Source: Calditrichia bacterium
GTDB lineage: Bacteria; Calditrichota; Calditrichia; Calditrichales; J004
Direction: 5' to 3'
Length of the DNA stretch: 42,404 bases
NCBI GenBank assembly: GCA_026991535.1
Contig: JALXBH010000249.1
Coordinates: forward strand, 1-42,404
Shown: piece by piece, positions 17,333-26,182 of the stretch
Numbering within the stretch: the first letter of the stretch is position 1
Layout: each line of letters opens with the position of its first letter
Made by a program: the position numbers and the translations under genes
Notes under the pieces: generated by a model
Databases searched by the model: none
Told to the model about the DNA's origin: nothing
Seen by the model: the letters and a program-made list of their open reading frames with translations, nothing else

Positions 17333-17560
17333 TCAACCTCCGGCAAAGGGCGGTAACAGCGCCAGTTCATCCTCCTCATGGAGTATGTCGTCATCCGCGG
17401 CCATTTTCTGATTGAGGGCCACGCGGAAGGTATAGGCGTTCAACCGCGGGTGTTCTTCCCGCAGCCGCTTCATAAACTCCCCCACCGTCAGCGGATGCTC
17501 CAGGGGCTGTTCCCGGTCCTGCAACACCTGTGTTAAAGCGCCAAAAACACGGACTTTCAT
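17333..17560 (-). CDS. moaD: Molybdopterin synthase sulfur-carrier subunit MoaD
   Basis: 75 residues, ubiquitin-like beta-grasp protein ending in the functional Gly-Gly (LLPPFAGG). The C-terminal glycine is adenylated by MoeB and thiocarboxylated, then donates sulfur in the MoaE complex. The N-terminal MKVRVFGAL strand and the NQKMAADDDILHEEDELALL segment are typical. Its ATG overlaps the transporter stop as ATGA, and moeB follows two bases after its stop, so the three are translationally coupled. Confidence 0.93.
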   Translation of the reverse strand: MKVRVFGALTQVLQDREQPLEHPLTVGEFMKRLREEHPRLNAYTFRVALNQKMAADDDILHEEDELALLPPFAGG

Positions 17561-18762
17561 ACTATCCTCCCGCCGCCGAACAGCGGCTTAAAAAAGTTTT
17601 TATACCACTTAAAGCGATTCATCCTTTTACGCAACCAGGCGCCAAAGAAAACCCTTTCCAGCAACAGACCCGCCGCCAGGGCCAGGGTCAGGTTGCCGCT
17701 GAACAGGGAAATCATCCCCACCATAACGGCCACCAGCCACTGATAGCCCCTATCCAGCCCCAGGGTCAGGGCCATCATGCGCACGCTGTCCAGCAACAAC
17801 AGCGCCGCCAGCAGGGGAACCGGTATCCAGAACAGGGCCTCGCTTATGCCGCCAAGTGCCGTAAGCACTAAAATCGCCCCCATGATAATCACCGTACCGC
17901 CGGTTTTGCCGCCAAACTGTTTATAGGCCCCGATGCCGCCGGAGCCGTTACACATGGGGAAACCGCCGAAGAAGCCGATAAAGAGATCAAAGAGACCGAT
18001 AGAGATACCCAGTTTTTTGGGGGAGACCTTGTTACCGCGTTCCGGCCAGAACTGATGACAGGCATCGGAGGCGGCATACATGGCGTTGCCCAGGGTTAGC
18101 GGAAGCTGCGGGATAATCAGCAACAGCATTACATCGGGCAGCAAGGTGAGATCGGGCAGGCCCGGGCGCAACAAAGAGTCCGCCGCCGGCAAGGCGGGCA
18201 TAACCCGGCCGCTGAATACGGCAAAAAGCATAAAAGCCAGGGCCAGCATCAAGCCCAACGGCAGCTTGCTTTTGCGCCGCGCCAGGGTTAGTAAAAGAGC
18301 CAGGGCAACCATCACTCCTCCCCCTAAAAGGGAGGAGCTGCTTTCGGCGTTCAAAAACCACCCGCGTGAAAGAACGAGCTCAACGGCCTTGCGGGCCAGT
18401 ATCAGCCCCACCCCCAGTTGTATACCGCGTACTATGGCGTCGGAAAACCATTGTTGCAACCAATCCACAATGCCGCCCAGGGAAAGCAGCAGCAGGAGCA
18501 GACCGTAAAACACCGCCGCCGTGGTCAGCCATTCCACCGGCAGACCGGCGCTGATGGCGATTACGGCCATGGCTTTCAGGGGCTGCACCGAGACCGGCAC
18601 TTTGTACCACCAGCCCCCCAGCATAAAAACGATACCCCAGAGGAAGAAGAGAACGGCGGGTTGAAAGCCGTTGAAAGCGGCCAGGGCAAAACTCAGCGGC
18701 AGCAGGGTGCCCAGATCGGCAATGGAGGCGTTCCACTCCGGAAGACGGAAACTGTTCTTCAT
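17557..18762 (-). CDS. MOT1-like molybdate (or sulfate) transporter
   Basis: 401 residues from ATG 18762, which has GGAGG nine bases upstream and lies four bases after moaA; an in-frame start at 18840 would overlap moaA. About ten membrane helices. The signatures of the MOT1 branch of SulP-like carriers are visible: WNASIADLGTLLPLSFALA (about 10-28), VSVQPLKAMAV, and FPMCNGSGGIGAYKQFGGK (about 268), where the family usually has His for Asn272. MOT1 proteins take up molybdate with high affinity in plants and algae; bacterial members are usually labelled sulfate or molybdate carriers. Its place inside the riboswitch-controlled Moco operon argues for molybdate. No modABC genes are present. Confidence 0.85.
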   Translation of the reverse strand: MKNSFRLPEWNASIADLGTLLPLSFALAAFNGFQPAVLFFLWGIVFMLGGWWYKVPVSVQPLKAMAVIAISAGLPVEWLTTAAVFYGLLLLLLSLGGIVDWLQQWFSDAIVRGIQLGVGLILARKAVELVLSRGWFLNAESSSSLLGGGVMVALALLLTLARRKSKLPLGLMLALAFMLFAVFSGRVMPALPAADSLLRPGLPDLTLLPDVMLLLIIPQLPLTLGNAMYAASDACHQFWPERGNKVSPKKLGISIGLFDLFIGFFGGFPMCNGSGGIGAYKQFGGKTGGTVIIMGAILVLTALGGISEALFWIPVPLLAALLLLDSVRMMALTLGLDRGYQWLVAVMVGMISLFSGNLTLALAAGLLLERVFFGAWLRKRMNRFKWYKNFFKPLFGGGRIV

Positions 18763-18766
18763 CGCC

Positions 18767-19786
18767 TCAGCCTCCGATTTGCGCCATGGAAGGCAAGGCG
18801 CCGTTGTTCTTCTTTTCCGCCTCGAACCCGTCACGGCCACGGCGGGCGATCAGCTTTTTCACAGCGGCCAGGATTTCCCCGTCGGTCGCTCCGGCGCGCA
18901 TCATATCACGCACATTGAGTTGCGGCGCGGCATAAAGGCAGGTTTGCAGCCCGCCGGTGGGGGTCAGCCGCAAGCGGTCGCAACTGCCGCAAAAAGTACG
19001 CGTATAGGCGGCAATGATACCCAGGGCTCCGGAAAAGCCGGGCGCGGAGTAAAGGGCGGCGGTGGCGCTGCCCGGAATGGCCGACAGGGCCGGTTCCTCC
19101 CGGCGCAGTTGTTGCAGTATCTCCCGGGCCGGTATAAAGGTGTCGTTCTCCCCGGAAGCATTAAAAGGCATCTGTTCGATAAAGCGGATGGTCAGCTTTT
19201 CGCGACGGGCCCAATCGACAAAAGCGGGTATCTGATTCTCGTTCACCCCGCGCATCAGTACCACATTGATTTTTACGTGAAAGTCCATCTCCAGGGCGGA
19301 ACGCACCGTCTCCAGCACAGGGACAAATTGATCGCGCCGGGTGATGCTATGGAACAGTTCCCTGTCCAGGGCGTCCAGGCTGATGTTCAGATTATGAATG
19401 CCGGCTTTTTTCAGCAGACCGAGGCGGGGAGCGAGATCAACGCCATTCGTGGTGATATTTACCGACGTCAGACGGGGAAAACGCCGCGGGAGGGCGCGGA
19501 TAAAGTCCATGCTGCCCTTGCGCACAAAGGGCTCGCCCCCGGTGATGCGCACCTTGCGGATACCGGCGGAGATAAGCACGGCCAGCAGGCGGTTCAGCTC
19601 CTCATAACGCATCAGGGCGCTGTGCCCCAGTTTGGGCAAACCCCTGGCGGGCATGCAATAGGTGCAGCGCAGGTTACATAGATCGGTGAGCGCCAGACGT
19701 AAATAGGTGATGGCACGGCCATAGGGATCGACCAGAGCGGAGCGTTCAGCGCTTTCCGCGGCCGGTAGAAGGTGTAAGGGGGGCAT
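18767..19786 (-). CDS. moaA: GTP 3',8-cyclase MoaA (radical SAM)
   Basis: 339 residues. MoaA performs the first Moco step, rearranging GTP to 3',8-cyclo-GTP for MoaC. The radical-SAM cluster motif CNLRCTYC gives Cys37, Cys41 and Cys44. The second 4Fe-4S cluster is formed by Cys266, Cys269 (FCGSC) and Cys283 (LQTCLY). RITGGEPFVRK, NITTNGVDL and NISLDALD are family signatures, and the protein ends in the Gly-Gly needed for activity. AAAGGAG sits eight bases before the ATG, inside the 3' end of the Moco riboswitch. First gene of the moaA-moeA operon. Confidence 0.97.
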   Translation of the reverse strand: MPPLHLLPAAESAERSALVDPYGRAITYLRLALTDLCNLRCTYCMPARGLPKLGHSALMRYEELNRLLAVLISAGIRKVRITGGEPFVRKGSMDFIRALPRRFPRLTSVNITTNGVDLAPRLGLLKKAGIHNLNISLDALDRELFHSITRRDQFVPVLETVRSALEMDFHVKINVVLMRGVNENQIPAFVDWARREKLTIRFIEQMPFNASGENDTFIPAREILQQLRREEPALSAIPGSATAALYSAPGFSGALGIIAAYTRTFCGSCDRLRLTPTGGLQTCLYAAPQLNVRDMMRAGATDGEILAAVKKLIARRGRDGFEAEKKNNGALPSMAQIGG

Positions 19787-19791
19787 GTTAT

Positions 19792-19895
19792 GGGCTCCTT
19801 TCCAAGTTCGGGAGGCGATGCCGTTTCCAACAGCGCCCTATCGGCCTGGTCTCCTATTTGCTGCCAACAAACGTAGAGACTTCGGCTCGGAGATG
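19792..19895 (-). ncRNA. Moco-family (molybdenum/tungsten cofactor) riboswitch
   Basis: The moaA leader, read on the minus strand, contains the hallmarks of the Moco RNA motif: TCTCCGAGCCG near its 5' end, a stem GTCTC/GAGAC, a GGCG/CGCC stem enclosing hairpin GCTGTT-GGA-AACGGC, the block GGCATCGCCTCCCGAAC, and a 3' GGAAAGGAG that contains the moaA ribosome-binding site. The 5' CTCC can pair with GGAG of the RBS, so ligand binding would most likely block translation of moaA and lower the whole operon when cofactor is plentiful. The location directly before moaA fits known cases. Confidence 0.87.
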
Positions 19896-19911
19896 AATTG
19901 TCAATAATTTA

Positions 19912-19919
19912 CAAAGATA
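19912..19919 (-). promoter_or_regulatory. Possible -7 promoter element before the Moco riboswitch
   Basis: TATCTTTG on the minus strand matches the TAnnTTTG element of Bacteroidota-type housekeeping promoters and lies just upstream of the riboswitch in an AT-rich stretch. A matching -33 TTG is not evident, and it is unknown whether this organism uses such promoters. Confidence 0.3.
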
Positions 19920-19991
19920 AATCTATAAAGAAAAGCATAAATTGGGTTTGTTCTTATAAAGAGGAAAGTAAAAAACATAGCGGCCCGCCTA

Positions 19992-20026
19992 TTACGGCAG
20001 ACTAAATTACGGGGGTTGTTTTACGG
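19992..20026. repeat. Three direct repeats of TTACGG
   Basis: TTACGG occurs at 19992-19997, 20007-20012 and 20021-20026, with 15 and 14 bases between starts. The array lies between the mobA stop and the moaA promoter region, 75-110 bases upstream of the candidate -7 element. It could be a protein-binding array for control of moaA. Confidence 0.4.
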
Positions 20027-20030
20027 TGGA

Positions 20031-20633
20031 TTAAAATTTCTGATCGGCAGCGCTTTTTCCCTGTATCAGCTGTGCCAGATCCTGTTTGTAATTTATATTG
20101 ACAAACCACTCCGGGTCATAATCCGGCATGGATTGTACAAGAGGCGCTTCCACGGCCCGCAGTTGTTCCAGGATTTTATAAAGGCGGTACTGTTTTTGGG
20201 CAATCGCCTGTTCAAAGGCGCTCAGGGCAGTACGGGGCCATAAGCTCACCAGCGGTTCCATACCCTTGTGGGAAAGAGCAACCACCGGCCGGCCGTGTTT
20301 GGCCAGGGGATAGAGAAAACGGTAAATGGAAGGGTGCAGGGCGGGCATATCCACCGGCATAACCGCCAGCCAGTCGTTTTCCAGAAAATGCAGGGCGGTG
20401 TAGATACCGCAGACCGGGCCGCACCCGCTGACAATATCCTTATGAATGGAAAGTCCCGGCCGCGCCGGAAAACCGAGATCGCCAATGATATGCACGCGGC
20501 CGCTCAGGTTGTAGGCAAAGCGCACGGCATGTTCCAGAAGAGTTTGTTCCCTTAAAACCGCCTGGGTTTTAGGGGCGCCAAAGCGGCGGCTTTTTCCGCC
20601 GGCAATTATTGCCGCCGAGACGTTGTTAAACAT
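20031..20633 (-). CDS. mobA: Molybdenum cofactor guanylyltransferase MobA
   Basis: About 200 residues from ATG 20633; in-frame ATG 20657 and GTG 20660 are alternatives, and none has a strong RBS. The chosen start places the nucleotide loop at the usual distance from the N-terminus (AAIIAGGKSRRFGAPK). DIVSGCGPVCGIYTAL, MPVDMPALHP and the C-terminal FVNINYKQDL are typical. MobA attaches GMP from GTP to Mo-molybdopterin, giving the dinucleotide cofactor used by DMSO-reductase-family enzymes, so the organism probably has such enzymes elsewhere. It lies upstream of the riboswitch and thus escapes its control unless transcription reads through. Confidence 0.9.
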   Translation of the reverse strand: MFNNVSAAIIAGGKSRRFGAPKTQAVLREQTLLEHAVRFAYNLSGRVHIIGDLGFPARPGLSIHKDIVSGCGPVCGIYTALHFLENDWLAVMPVDMPALHPSIYRFLYPLAKHGRPVVALSHKGMEPLVSLWPRTALSAFEQAIAQKQYRLYKILEQLRAVEAPLVQSMPDYDPEWFVNINYKQDLAQLIQGKSAADQKF

Positions 20634-20704
20634 GTGTTTCTCTTTCAACCGATACATCACCCCTAATAAGCGGAATCAACAGACCAAAAGCAAGCATAAA
20701 AGCT

Positions 20705-22312
20705 TTATTTTCTTATCCAGCGGCCGTCTGTTTTTATTTTTAACGGTGAGTGGTTACGGACATACTCGGTCACGGCTTCGCGCAAAATGATACCCGTCCG
20801 GTCTATGCGTTCCTCGGGCACCTCGGCCAGGGCGTCCAGACCGGAATTGCCCTCGGCCAGATAGTCGGTGGTGGCCACCTTGTACCAGGCGTCGTCATCC
20901 AGGGGTTTTCCCTGAACCAGAAAGGTTTCTATCTTTTTACCGTCTTCCCCGTCGCGCCGGTATACCACCTTGCCGCCGCCAATGGCCATGCCGCTGCGCG
21001 AGCCGCGTATTTTACGCTCGATGAGGCCGCGCAGGGTGGCGCCCTTGATGCGCAGCACCACAATGGAGTTGCCAAAGGGCAAAACACGGAACAGATCGCG
21101 CGGGGTGATGGGCCCGATGGGCAGATCGGAGCGGATGCCGCCGAAGTTGGTAAAGGAGAAATCAGCCCCGGAAGCCTCCAGCATGGCGTCGCAGATCAGG
21201 TTATTCATCGGCGATTCCCCCTGGGCCCGGGTCAGGGCAAATTCGGTCACGCCGATCACCTCGTCAAAACCCTTTTCCACTTCCGCCTGACGCTCTTTTA
21301 TCATCTTGTCGATTTCGGGATCGGGCCAGTATTCATCTTCGGTCAATAACAGCAGGCCGCTGTTTTTGGAGGGCAGTTCATAACCGGCAATGGTACGCGT
21401 TTCCATATCGACCAGAATTTCGGCCATGCCCAGATTGCCGCCGTTGCCATAATTTTGAAAACAGATGGTGTGATTGTCCGGATCCACCCAGGGCTCGTTG
21501 TAGCCGCGGTGAATATGCCCGCCCATCAGGATATCGATGCCCTTGACATAGTGGGCCAGCTCCATGGCGTTGAGGTAAGATTTCTTTTGTACCTTCTGAG
21601 CGATATTTTCCTTAAGCTGCCGCCAGCCCTCCTCTTCATCGTAGGGAAGCCCCATATGCACCAGCCCGATTACAATATCCGCCCCTTTGGCCCGCAGACT
21701 GTCCACCGCCCGTTGCGCCGCCGGAACCTCATCGGTAAAATCGATACCGGCAATGTGATCGGCAAAGCTCATGTTTTTTGTCGCTTCGGTGGTCAAACCG
21801 AAAATCGCGATCTTCAGCCCCGCCTTTTCCAGCAAGACATACGGTTTGACATATTGCCAGACTTTATTGGTTTTTTTATCGATGATATTGGCCGACAAAA
21901 TCGGAAAGTGTGCCTGTTGCACCAGTTTGGCCAGATTGTCCTTGCCCAGGTCAAAATCGTGATTGCCGGCGGAAACGGCGTCATAGCCCACGGCGTTCAT
22001 ATATTCGATGATGGCCTTGCCGCCGGTGCGGGTTCCCAGGGGCGTGCCCTGAAACATATCCCCGGCGTCCAGCAGCAGCACGGCGCTGCCCTCACGGGCG
22101 GCCTTTTCCCGCACTTTCTTAATGATCCCGGCCGCGCTGGCCCCGCCCCCCAGCATGGGAGGAAAGTTGGGGTTTAAAAAGGTGGCTTCGGTCTGGACGA
22201 TGCCCCCATGCACATCGTTGGTATAAAGGATATATACCTTCTTAATGTCACCGGCCCGCGTCGACGTTATCAGCAACAGGGCCGGAAGTAAGCTCAATAG
22301 GATTTTTTTCAT
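20705..22312 (-). CDS. Exported 5'-nucleotidase / UDP-sugar hydrolase-like phosphoesterase
   Basis: About 535 residues from ATG 22312; a TTG one codon upstream is less likely. A signal peptide (about 1-21, ending STRAG) places it in the periplasm or outside. The N-terminal calcineurin-like domain has the dimetal motifs YTNDVHGG (Asp34, His36), LLDAGDMFQG, SAGNHDFD, GLVHMG and MGGHIHRG. The C-terminal 5'-nucleotidase domain has FTNFGGIRSDLPIG and VLPFGNSIVVLRIKG. UshA-like members remove phosphate from nucleotides and split UDP-sugars, releasing nucleosides for uptake. It lies at the downstream end of the envelope block, 40 bases after the FadL-like barrel gene. Confidence 0.93.
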   Translation of the reverse strand: MKKILLSLLPALLLITSTRAGDIKKVYILYTNDVHGGIVQTEATFLNPNFPPMLGGGASAAGIIKKVREKAAREGSAVLLLDAGDMFQGTPLGTRTGGKAIIEYMNAVGYDAVSAGNHDFDLGKDNLAKLVQQAHFPILSANIIDKKTNKVWQYVKPYVLLEKAGLKIAIFGLTTEATKNMSFADHIAGIDFTDEVPAAQRAVDSLRAKGADIVIGLVHMGLPYDEEEGWRQLKENIAQKVQKKSYLNAMELAHYVKGIDILMGGHIHRGYNEPWVDPDNHTICFQNYGNGGNLGMAEILVDMETRTIAGYELPSKNSGLLLLTEDEYWPDPEIDKMIKERQAEVEKGFDEVIGVTEFALTRAQGESPMNNLICDAMLEASGADFSFTNFGGIRSDLPIGPITPRDLFRVLPFGNSIVVLRIKGATLRGLIERKIRGSRSGMAIGGGKVVYRRDGEDGKKIETFLVQGKPLDDDAWYKVATTDYLAEGNSGLDALAEVPEERIDRTGIILREAVTEYVRNHSPLKIKTDGRWIRK

Positions 22313-22355
22313 CAAAACATCTTTTCCTTTACAGGCAATTGGCTGTTATGTATCC

Positions 22356-23627
22356 CTACAGGTGGATCACAAAGTCGAGTTTGCCATAGGTTTCGTTCCA
22401 TTTCACCAAATCGTTTTGTGTTCTGGTGGAGACATTGGAGTCATAGGCGGCGTCATCATACAGATCGGCCTGATAAAACTCCATGGCCGTCAATCCCAGA
22501 CCCAGATTCAGATCGACATTCTTCCAGCGGTAACCCAGGCCCGCCGTTAACAGGGTTTTGGTCAACTCACGGTTTTCGCGCATATTTTCAAAGCTGTACC
22601 CCACGCGGAAGGCAAAATCGTTAAAAAAGACATGTTCCACACCCACCCGGATATTGTAGGTATCATTGTAGTCCGGAGCCTTGTAGAGATCATCGGTGAG
22701 AGCGCTCCAGAAATTATAGTAAAAGTCAACCATCAGGCGGGCCTGTAAAATATTGCGAAAACGATAGTCGAAGCCCATGCCCACGCGCGCGGGATAGGCA
22801 ACCGCCTGGGTCAGGGTCTGGCTGCTATCGCCGCTGGTCAACAGGTTCTCCGTCTGATATTCAAAACCGCTGCGAAACGATCCGCCGACGCTCAGACGCT
22901 CATCGACGCGGAAACTGAAACCGGCATTGATATAAAACGGCGTGTTGAGGGCCTGCCGTTGCAGAACCGCATCGCGCGCCAGGGAATCCAGACCGAGGGC
23001 CTTGGGGATCACGCGGTTTACGGTGGTCACATCACCGTTAAGCAGTGCCACGCTCAGCCCCACGGAAAAATTGTCAAAAGCGGCGGCAACGGTAAAAGGC
23101 AGGGCGTATAAAACGCCTTCGCCGCTAAACTCATTGTAGGCCAGCAGCTTATCGCCAAAACTGGTGGAGCGTACCTCTTCAAAATAGTTGTAATTAAAAT
23201 CCATAAACGGCATCCAGCCCAGGCTAAGGGCCAGGGGCATATCCTTTATCAGCCCTTTCAGACTGTAGACCAGTTGTGCCGAAAAATTATAGTAGCCGTT
23301 GTCCTGAAAATAGTAGGAACCGTAATCGACAAATCCGCCAAAATTATCATAATAGGGAAAAGAGCGGTCTTCCTGAAGCGACAGGAAATCACCGCCACCC
23401 TGCAAAACCAGTCCGCTGTCGGCCCGGGCCAGCAGGGCCGGATTGTGGCTGGCGGCCAGCAAAACCCCGCCATTGGCCAGACCGCTGTTACCGAGAGCCA
23501 GGCTGCGCGCCGTGGGCGAGGCCACTTCAAAGCCATAGCGGGCCTTATCCAGATTAAGGTTCGCCTGTTGCGCCCAGGCGGCCGTATGCAAAAACAAAAG
23601 CAAAATAATCAGAGTTATGCGTTTCAT
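22356..23627 (-). CDS. Outer-membrane beta-barrel protein, FadL/PorV-like
   Basis: 423 residues with a signal peptide (ending AWAQ). The segment ARSLALGNSGLANGGVLLAA followed by SHNPALLARAD is the N-terminal hatch-like pattern (small Gly/Ala run, then an NPA motif) common to FadL and PorV families. The rest alternates amphipathic strands rich in aromatic residues. It probably forms a 14-strand barrel in the outer membrane that passes hydrophobic or other small substrates, or serves as a secretion-associated barrel. It follows the HHH-barrel gene by 16 bases and precedes the nucleotidase, so they are probably co-transcribed. Confidence 0.8.
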   Translation of the reverse strand: MKRITLIILLLFLHTAAWAQQANLNLDKARYGFEVASPTARSLALGNSGLANGGVLLAASHNPALLARADSGLVLQGGGDFLSLQEDRSFPYYDNFGGFVDYGSYYFQDNGYYNFSAQLVYSLKGLIKDMPLALSLGWMPFMDFNYNYFEEVRSTSFGDKLLAYNEFSGEGVLYALPFTVAAAFDNFSVGLSVALLNGDVTTVNRVIPKALGLDSLARDAVLQRQALNTPFYINAGFSFRVDERLSVGGSFRSGFEYQTENLLTSGDSSQTLTQAVAYPARVGMGFDYRFRNILQARLMVDFYYNFWSALTDDLYKAPDYNDTYNIRVGVEHVFFNDFAFRVGYSFENMRENRELTKTLLTAGLGYRWKNVDLNLGLGLTAMEFYQADLYDDAAYDSNVSTRTQNDLVKWNETYGKLDFVIHL

Positions 23628-23643
23628 GCCATCCTCGTTTTCA

Positions 23644-26154
23644 TTAAAAAGTATAGTTCAGTTCCAAATAGACGGTGTTTTGATTTGTGCGCACATAATC
23701 CGCGTAATAACGCAGCCCCGGTTCCGGGTTTGCCGGAGAATAAGCGACATTTTGCACCGGCTTCTCCACATTGAGCGTATATTTAAGACGCATGCTGAAG
23801 TTGCTGTTAAACCTGCTGTACAAAGATAGCCAACTGCGTATTGCGCCGCGCTGGCTGTCGGTAACGATAAACTGCGTATCCTCAAAATTCCAGAAGAAAC
23901 CCTTATACATTAGGAAAAAGCCGCTCAGCTTCAGATAGGTGTTAAAGTTGTGGGTAAAACCGGCGCCGTAACCTTCGCTGTCCAGCACGATGTCGCCGAA
24001 CACGCGCGGACGCGGGTGCACCAGGGTTTTACCTTTGACATAAATCAGCGAAACACTGTTAAAATCGGAGAGACGGGCGCGGATACGGCCGCGAAACTCC
24101 AGGCTTTTAAAATAGCGCAGGGAGATATCATTCTGCTCGTCGCGGGCCTGCCATTTTTGCCGTAATTGAATCTGCAGGGGAAAAATGGGACGATAGTCCA
24201 GCCAGCCCACCAAACGGTATTGCGAAGCACGGTCGGCCTTGCGTGTCCACTGATCAAACTCGAAGCGGGTGGTCAACTGACGGCTGATCTGATAATAGGA
24301 GTTGAGATAAAAGCCCTCTTCGCTCTGCGGCTGGGGAGCGTTGCTGTACAACTGTCCGTACAGAGCGGACTGCAGATAGTAGTAATCCTCGTAAATGGTG
24401 CCCTTAAAACGGCGGTAGTTGGAAAAGGAGCGCTGATAAGGATTGTCATAGCCCACATCGTAATTGCGGTAGAGGGCCAGCATGTTAAAGCCGGGATACT
24501 GCAGATAGGCCGAAAGCACCAGGGCACTGGGATCATCACCCAGCTTCAGGATGCTGCCGCCCTTGTCCAGTTCGCCATATTCGCCCATCAGGGCCAGGTT
24601 GCCGATTACGGTCTGGAAATCGAAACCATACACCCGGCGGAAGGATTTGGCATCGGCCCAAAAGGGATTGCTGCCGCGGCTGATGGGGCCGCCGTAGGCC
24701 TGCTTGATTTCGCTGTCGGCCGTTACCTGCCTTCGCTCCCAGTTATTGTCGGCCACGATTTCCGTGGGCCGCGGATCGAGCAGACGGTCATAGGCGCTCT
24801 CGTAATAGGTAAGCCCCAGCCAGGTGCCGGGCAGGAAGTCATATTGCACATGACCGCCGACGGTCAGTTCGTTCACGGCGTTCAGCCAGGAGAGATCGGT
24901 TTGATCCGGCAGGCGGCCGGCGTCATCGGCGGCATAGGCAAAACGCTGATCCAGAACGATCAATTGGTTAAAGGCGTGATTTCCGGCGGAATCGGCGGCG
25001 GCGCGGTTCAGGATGGCGTCACGCGGAGCGTAGGAAACAAAACCGATGGCGCTTAAATCTCCGTAGGCCACTTCGGCGGCGGTGCCGCGCAGGCGAAATT
25101 CCCGCGTGCGTGAGTTATCGCCGCTAAGTCCCTTAAAGCGCTTGCGGAAGCCGAATCCCGATTTACGCGGGGTAAAGAAGTCGGTGTTTTCCATGATCAC
25201 CCCCTGGCCGAAGGTCAGGCTGTAATCACCCACGTAGAGCTTGCGCAGCTTAAGATCATTGCCGGTGCCGATATTCCAGGAAAAGTTTTCCAGACCGGCA
25301 AACCATTTTATTTTCGGGAAGGTGTTGTCACTGTCATAATATTGAATCGGCTCTCCCAGGTAGTGATTGTACGAAAAGCCGAGTTTAAAATGACGGTCTA
25401 TGGAAAAGCGTCCGCGCACATACTGGTTGGGGTAGCTGTTGGCCGGCGCCACAAAAGCGTTGTTAACGATATTGACCTCGCTGTTGACGTCCGCTTCATC
25501 GGCCATGAATGGCGTGTTATCCATACGTACGGTCACATGGCCGTGCACGGGTACCTTATCCCGGGGCGGATTATAGTCTACAAAATTACGGGCATTGGCA
25601 TAGCCGTAATAACTGAGCCCCGGCACGCCGCGCAGATCGCGCATGTTGCGGATGCGTCCGTTCTCCAGCCGGTAATTCATGATGGCCACGGCGTCGGCGG
25701 GGGACATATTTTGCAGGTTGATCAGCTGGTCATACCCCGCTTCGTTGACATTGATGGGGTCCAGGGCGTTTTCGATCCACAGGTCGATCAGGGCTTCGTT
25801 AATGCCCTCCTGACCGCTCCAGCGGTCAAAGCGGTAATACATACGCTCGATGCGCTGCTGGGTGGTACTTACCGGGCGAAAGGGTTCGACATGGATCAGG
25901 GGCTTGATTTTCAGAAAGGTTTTCTGATCCATCCCCTTAATGCGTTTCAGATCATAGATACTTTTCAGGTCGCCGCGATAGGTGAGGTAGTTATAGATTT
26001 CCTCCGCCAGCTTAGGGGAAACCGGCAGTTGTTCTATCTCCTCCAGGGTGGCGTTGTTGATATCCAGCCGTTGTTGCGGAGAATAGACCTGCGCCGTCGC
26101 CCCCAGGGCCGCCCAGAATGTTATCTGTATAAGAATAAATCGTAGTGTTTTCAT
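23644..26154 (-). CDS. Helix-hairpin-helix (ComEA-like) domain fused to an outer-membrane barrel
   Basis: 836 residues. After a signal peptide (1-21, ending GATAQ) come two helix-hairpin-helix units: about 29-90 (LDINNATLEEIEQLP, SIYDLKRIKGMDQKTF) and about 130-195 (INVNEAGYDQLINLQNMSP, RNMRDLRGVPGLSYY). This is the ComEA type of DNA-binding fold. The remaining 640 residues are aromatic-rich alternating strands ending with LELNYTF, typical of a large outer-membrane barrel. Similar HHH-barrel proteins occur in Bacteroidota and relatives without an established function. Binding DNA, or a protein partner, at the periplasmic face of the barrel is the natural inference. The middle gene of the envelope block, 28 bases after the PorV-like gene. 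Confidence 0.82.
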   Translation of the reverse strand: MKTLRFILIQITFWAALGATAQVYSPQQRLDINNATLEEIEQLPVSPKLAEEIYNYLTYRGDLKSIYDLKRIKGMDQKTFLKIKPLIHVEPFRPVSTTQQRIERMYYRFDRWSGQEGINEALIDLWIENALDPINVNEAGYDQLINLQNMSPADAVAIMNYRLENGRIRNMRDLRGVPGLSYYGYANARNFVDYNPPRDKVPVHGHVTVRMDNTPFMADEADVNSEVNIVNNAFVAPANSYPNQYVRGRFSIDRHFKLGFSYNHYLGEPIQYYDSDNTFPKIKWFAGLENFSWNIGTGNDLKLRKLYVGDYSLTFGQGVIMENTDFFTPRKSGFGFRKRFKGLSGDNSRTREFRLRGTAAEVAYGDLSAIGFVSYAPRDAILNRAAADSAGNHAFNQLIVLDQRFAYAADDAGRLPDQTDLSWLNAVNELTVGGHVQYDFLPGTWLGLTYYESAYDRLLDPRPTEIVADNNWERRQVTADSEIKQAYGGPISRGSNPFWADAKSFRRVYGFDFQTVIGNLALMGEYGELDKGGSILKLGDDPSALVLSAYLQYPGFNMLALYRNYDVGYDNPYQRSFSNYRRFKGTIYEDYYYLQSALYGQLYSNAPQPQSEEGFYLNSYYQISRQLTTRFEFDQWTRKADRASQYRLVGWLDYRPIFPLQIQLRQKWQARDEQNDISLRYFKSLEFRGRIRARLSDFNSVSLIYVKGKTLVHPRPRVFGDIVLDSEGYGAGFTHNFNTYLKLSGFFLMYKGFFWNFEDTQFIVTDSQRGAIRSWLSLYSRFNSNFSMRLKYTLNVEKPVQNVAYSPANPEPGLRYYADYVRTNQNTVYLELNYTF

Positions 26155-26182
26155 CTGTTCTTTTCTTTTGTGTCCAACCGGT

